NCBI RefSeq assembly: GCF_023973165.1
Contig: NZ_CP099547.1
Span: forward strand, 1,860,001-1,924,000
Direction of reading: 5' to 3'
Source of the DNA: Arcanobacterium pinnipediorum
Lineage (GTDB): Bacteria > Actinomycetota > Actinomycetes > Actinomycetales > Actinomycetaceae
DNA: 64,000 nucleotides
The notes under the pieces are model-generated. The model made no database searches. It saw nothing but the letters and a program-made list of their open reading frames with translations, and was not told where the DNA came from. This document shows positions 61,520 through 64,000 of this stretch, piece after piece. The translations under genes and the position numbers were made by a program. The first letter of the stretch is position 1; the number at the start of each line of letters is the position of its first letter.

Positions 61520-64000
61520 TCAGCTTTCCTTGCGACGGCGCATTACTGCGAACGCACCGATCAGGAGCGAGCCTAGTCCGATCGCTGCTAATCCAGCGAT
61601 ATCAAGACCAGTCTTTGCAAGCTTTTCCTTGATGGTTGGAGCAACAGGCTTCTCTGCAACTGTGATGGTAACGGTATCGATGATGTTACCGTCCTTATCC
61701 TTCACCGTCACAACAACCTTGTCACCAGGCTTAGCATCCTCGTTGATGGTCACGTTAATGTTTCCATCCTTATCGAGAATAGCAGTACCAGGACCGTTGG
61801 TTTCAATGGTTGCACCATCTGGAACCTCGCCACCGGTATTAGGAATCACGACATCATCACCAGGCTTGCCGGTAGTGTCTTCCCAATTCGGAGCAACAGG
61901 CTTCTCAACAACAGTGATGGTAACGGTATCAATAGGATTACCGTCCTTATCCTTCACCGTCACGATAACCTTGTCACCAGGCTTAGCATCCTCGTTGATG
62001 GTCACATTAATGTTTCCATCCTTATCGAGAATAGCAGTACCAGGACCATTGGTTTCAATGGTTGCACCATCTGGAACCTCGCCACCGGTATTAGGAATCA
62101 CGACATCATCACCAGGCTTGCCGGTAGTGTCTTCCCAATTCGGAGCAACAGGCTTCTCAACAACAGTGATGGTAACGGTATCAATAGGATTACCGTCCTT
62201 ATCCTTCACCGTCACGATAACCTTGTCACCAGGCTTAGCATCCTCGTTGATGGTCACATTAATGTTTCCATCCTTATCGAGAATAGCAGTACCAGGACCA
62301 TTGGTTTCAATGGTTGCACCATCTGGAACCTCGCCACCGGTATTAGGAATCACGACATCATCACCAGGCTTGCCGGTAGTGTCTTCCCAATTCGGAGCAA
62401 CAGGAGCTTCGGTGATCTTGATCTTGCCATTGTCCTTAACAACAGGGGTGTTGTCACCCTTATCACCATCAGGACGCTTGGATTCGATTGTGACGGTGTA
62501 ATCGCCGTCCTTCACCTCAGTCGGCGTGCCGGAAATGACACATCCTTTGCCGTCGACGTACTCAATCATCAAGCCGGCTGCAAGACCAGTTGCCTTACAA
62601 ACAAGGTCAGTTGCCTTACCTGGGTTTTCGATTGGGATAGTGATCGGATCGATCGGCTCGTCCTTTTCGCCAACGATGTTCGGTAGATCGTTCGGAATGC
62701 TTGGTACTACTGCACAACCATTAGCATCAACAGTTGCACCAGCAGGAGTGTCAGCACACTTATCTGCATTATCAGGAACACCATCGCCATCAGCGTCACC
62801 AGGAACTGGGACGGTGATGTTAGCAGTGCCATCCTTGGTTACAGTACCAGGACCCTTATCACCATCAGGCTTGTTGTATTCAACCGTTACAGTGACATCA
62901 ACAGGACCATCGGTAGCCACGGTAGGTGTACCAGTAACAACACATGCAGTCCCATCTTCGTTGAGCCCGATGTTCAAACCAGCAGGAAGACCAGTTGCCT
63001 TACAAACAAGGTCAGTTGCCTTACCTGGGTTTTCGATTGGGATAGTGATCGGATCGATCGGCTTATCCTTCTCACCAGTGATTGCCGGAACATTCGGGAT
63101 GACCGGTGCTACCGCACAACCATTAGCATCAACTTCTGCACCAGCAGGAGTCTCAGCACACTGATCCATATCATCAGGAACACCATCACCATCAGCGTCA
63201 GGCTTGTCGCCAATAGTAGCGGTACCGTTCTTAACGATCGGGGTACCAGCAGTCTTATCACCATCAGGCTTATCGTAAGTAAGCGTTACAGTGAATGGCT
63301 TATCAGTAGCCTTCTCAGTCGGAGTACCGGAGATAACACAAGCAGAACCATCAGCCTTCAAAGCAACAGACAAACCAGCAGGCAAGTCAGTAGCAGTACA
63401 AGTCAGATTCTCATTCATACCAGTGTTAGTAACAGGAACCTCAATCGGAGTGATCTCCACACCAATAGTCCCATTAACATTCGGCACATCACCCAAGGTT
63501 GGTGCTACCGCACAACCATTAGCATCAACTTCTGCACCAGCAGGAGTCTCAGCACACTGATCCATATCATCAGGAACACCATCACCATCAGCGTCAGGCT
63601 TGTCGCCAATAGTAGCGGTACCGTTCTTAACGATCGGGGTACCAGCAGTCTTATCACCATCAGGCTTATCGTAAGTAAGCGTTACAGTGAATGGCTTATC
63701 AGTAGCCTTCTCAGTCGGAGTACCGGAGATAACACAAGCAGAACCATCAGCCTTCAAAGCAACAGACAAACCAGCAGGCAAGTCAGTAGCAGTACAAGTC
63801 AGATTCTCATTCATACCAGTGTTAGTAACAGGAACCTCAATCGGAGTGATCTCCACACCAATAGTCCCATTAACATTCGGCACATCACCCAAGGTTGGTG
63901 CTACCGCACAACCATTAGCATCAACTTCTGCACCAGCAGGAGTCTCAGCACACTGATCCATATCATCAGGAACACCATCACCATCAGCGTCAGGCTTGTC
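61520..64000 (-). CDS. Modular LPxTG surface protein, C-terminal part
   Basis: Reads through the right edge, so the N-terminus is missing; over 825 residues are visible. Near-identical units each combine a thrombospondin-3-like motif (DADGDGVPDDMDQCAETPAG AEVDANGCAVAP) with a putative Ig-like domain (LPAGLSVALKADGSACVISG TPTEK). They are followed by three almost identical repeats starting APNWEDTTGKPGDDVVIPNT and a sorting signal LAKTG, helix LAAIGLGSLLIGAFAVM, RRRKES. Calcium-binding, wall-anchored adhesin-like protein. It shares modules with 12859-17415 but with different sequence, so the two are paralogous. Confidence 0.88.
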   Translation of the reverse strand, partial: DKPDADGDGVPDDMDQCAETPAGAEVDANGCAVAPTLGDVPNVNGTIGVEITPIEVPVTNTGMNENLTCTATDLPAGLSVALKADGSACVISGTPTEKATDKPFTVTLTYDKPDGDKTAGTPIVKNGTATIGDKPDADGDGVPDDMDQCAETPAGAEVDANGCAVAPTLGDVPNVNGTIGVEITPIEVPVTNTGMNENLTCTATDLPAGLSVALKADGSACVISGTPTEKATDKPFTVTLTYDKPDGDKTAGTPIVKNGTATIGDKPDADGDGVPDDMDQCAETPAGAEVDANGCAVAPVIPNVPAITGEKDKPIDPITIPIENPGKATDLVCKATGLPAGLNIGLNEDGTACVVTGTPTVATDGPVDVTVTVEYNKPDGDKGPGTVTKDGTANITVPVPGDADGDGVPDNADKCADTPAGATVDANGCAVVPSIPNDLPNIVGEKDEPIDPITIPIENPGKATDLVCKATGLAAGLMIEYVDGKGCVISGTPTEVKDGDYTVTIESKRPDGDKGDNTPVVKDNGKIKITEAPVAPNWEDTTGKPGDDVVIPNTGGEVPDGATIETNGPGTAILDKDGNINVTINEDAKPGDKVIVTVKDKDGNPIDTVTITVVEKPVAPNWEDTTGKPGDDVVIPNTGGEVPDGATIETNGPGTAILDKDGNINVTINEDAKPGDKVIVTVKDKDGNPIDTVTITVVEKPVAPNWEDTTGKPGDDVVIPNTGGEVPDGATIETNGPGTAILDKDGNINVTINEDAKPGDKVVVTVKDKDGNIIDTVTITVAEKPVAPTIKEKLAKTGLDIAGLAAIGLGSLLIGAFAVMRRRKES

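Noticed and set aside
61530..62501. Plus-strand ORF of 323 codons opposite the second surface-protein gene
   Set aside because: Antisense to repeated coding modules; the minus-strand frame has a sorting signal and recognised modules.

Overview
The window looks like a chromosomal segment of a moderate-GC actinobacterium, most likely of the Actinomycetaceae (Arcanobacterium/Trueperella-like). The evidence is the gene set: MurT/GatD, HrpB, RlmC, Tgt, DUF4862 and DUF4261 proteins, LPxTG-type sorted surface proteins, and a type I-E CRISPR system whose repeat folds like those of other actinobacteria. The genus is inferred from gene content, not proven.

Layout. (1) 1-10.4 kb: a type I-E CRISPR-Cas locus with divergent cas operons, cas7e-cse2-cas8e on the minus strand and cas6e-cas3-cas1-cas2 on the plus strand, followed by an array of 48 repeats. 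The 247-bp divergent spacer between cas8e and cas6e holds two degenerate CRISPR repeats. They bracket a 15-nt mini-spacer identical to a sequence at the cas8e promoter, next to an AAC motif that is also the PAM deduced from two overlapping spacers in the main array. This has the form of a crRNA-like cas-regulating RNA (CreR type) that lets Cascade repress its own operon. (2) 10.4-34.2 kb: a segment bracketed by two inverted copies of an IS3-family element. One copy truncates the end of array 1. The other truncates the start of array 2 (11 repeats, opposite strand). Between them lie an orphan membrane/PH-like gene, a large LPxTG surface protein, gatD/murT, a Gfo/Idh oxidoreductase, an ISL3-family element, tRNA-Arg, a wall-anchored GH95 alpha-L-fucosidase, a DM13 protein, and a decayed phage-like module (two ImmA-type peptidases, tiny membrane proteins, an HTH protein, a broken integrase). 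That module is bracketed by an orphan CRISPR repeat and array 2.

(3) 34.2-43 kb: a polymorphic-toxin-like graveyard. It has an N-terminally truncated Rhs core with a tail, another tail fragment, and repeated copies (intact, IS-interrupted, fragmentary) of two membrane protein families that sit together as a unit and could be immunity proteins. A second ISL3 copy with an 8-bp target duplication interrupts one of them. (4) 43-59.8 kb: ordinary core genes, namely rlmC, a HAD hydrolase, hrpB, a TetR regulator, tgt, DUF4261, DUF4862, a DsbA-like protein, an acyltransferase, an aldo/keto reductase, an HD hydrolase, dnaB and a MATE exporter. A dense cluster of DnaA boxes lies between dnaB and the exporter. 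(5) 60-64 kb: a third, diverged ISL3 element and the C-terminal part of a second modular LPxTG surface protein that runs off the window.

How the parts relate: the CRISPR locus, IS elements, phage remnant and toxin/immunity genes form one accessory region of about 43 kb. The two array pieces have polarity and decay consistent with one ancestral array split by rearrangement between the inverted IS copies, although the exact junctions do not fit a single simple inversion.
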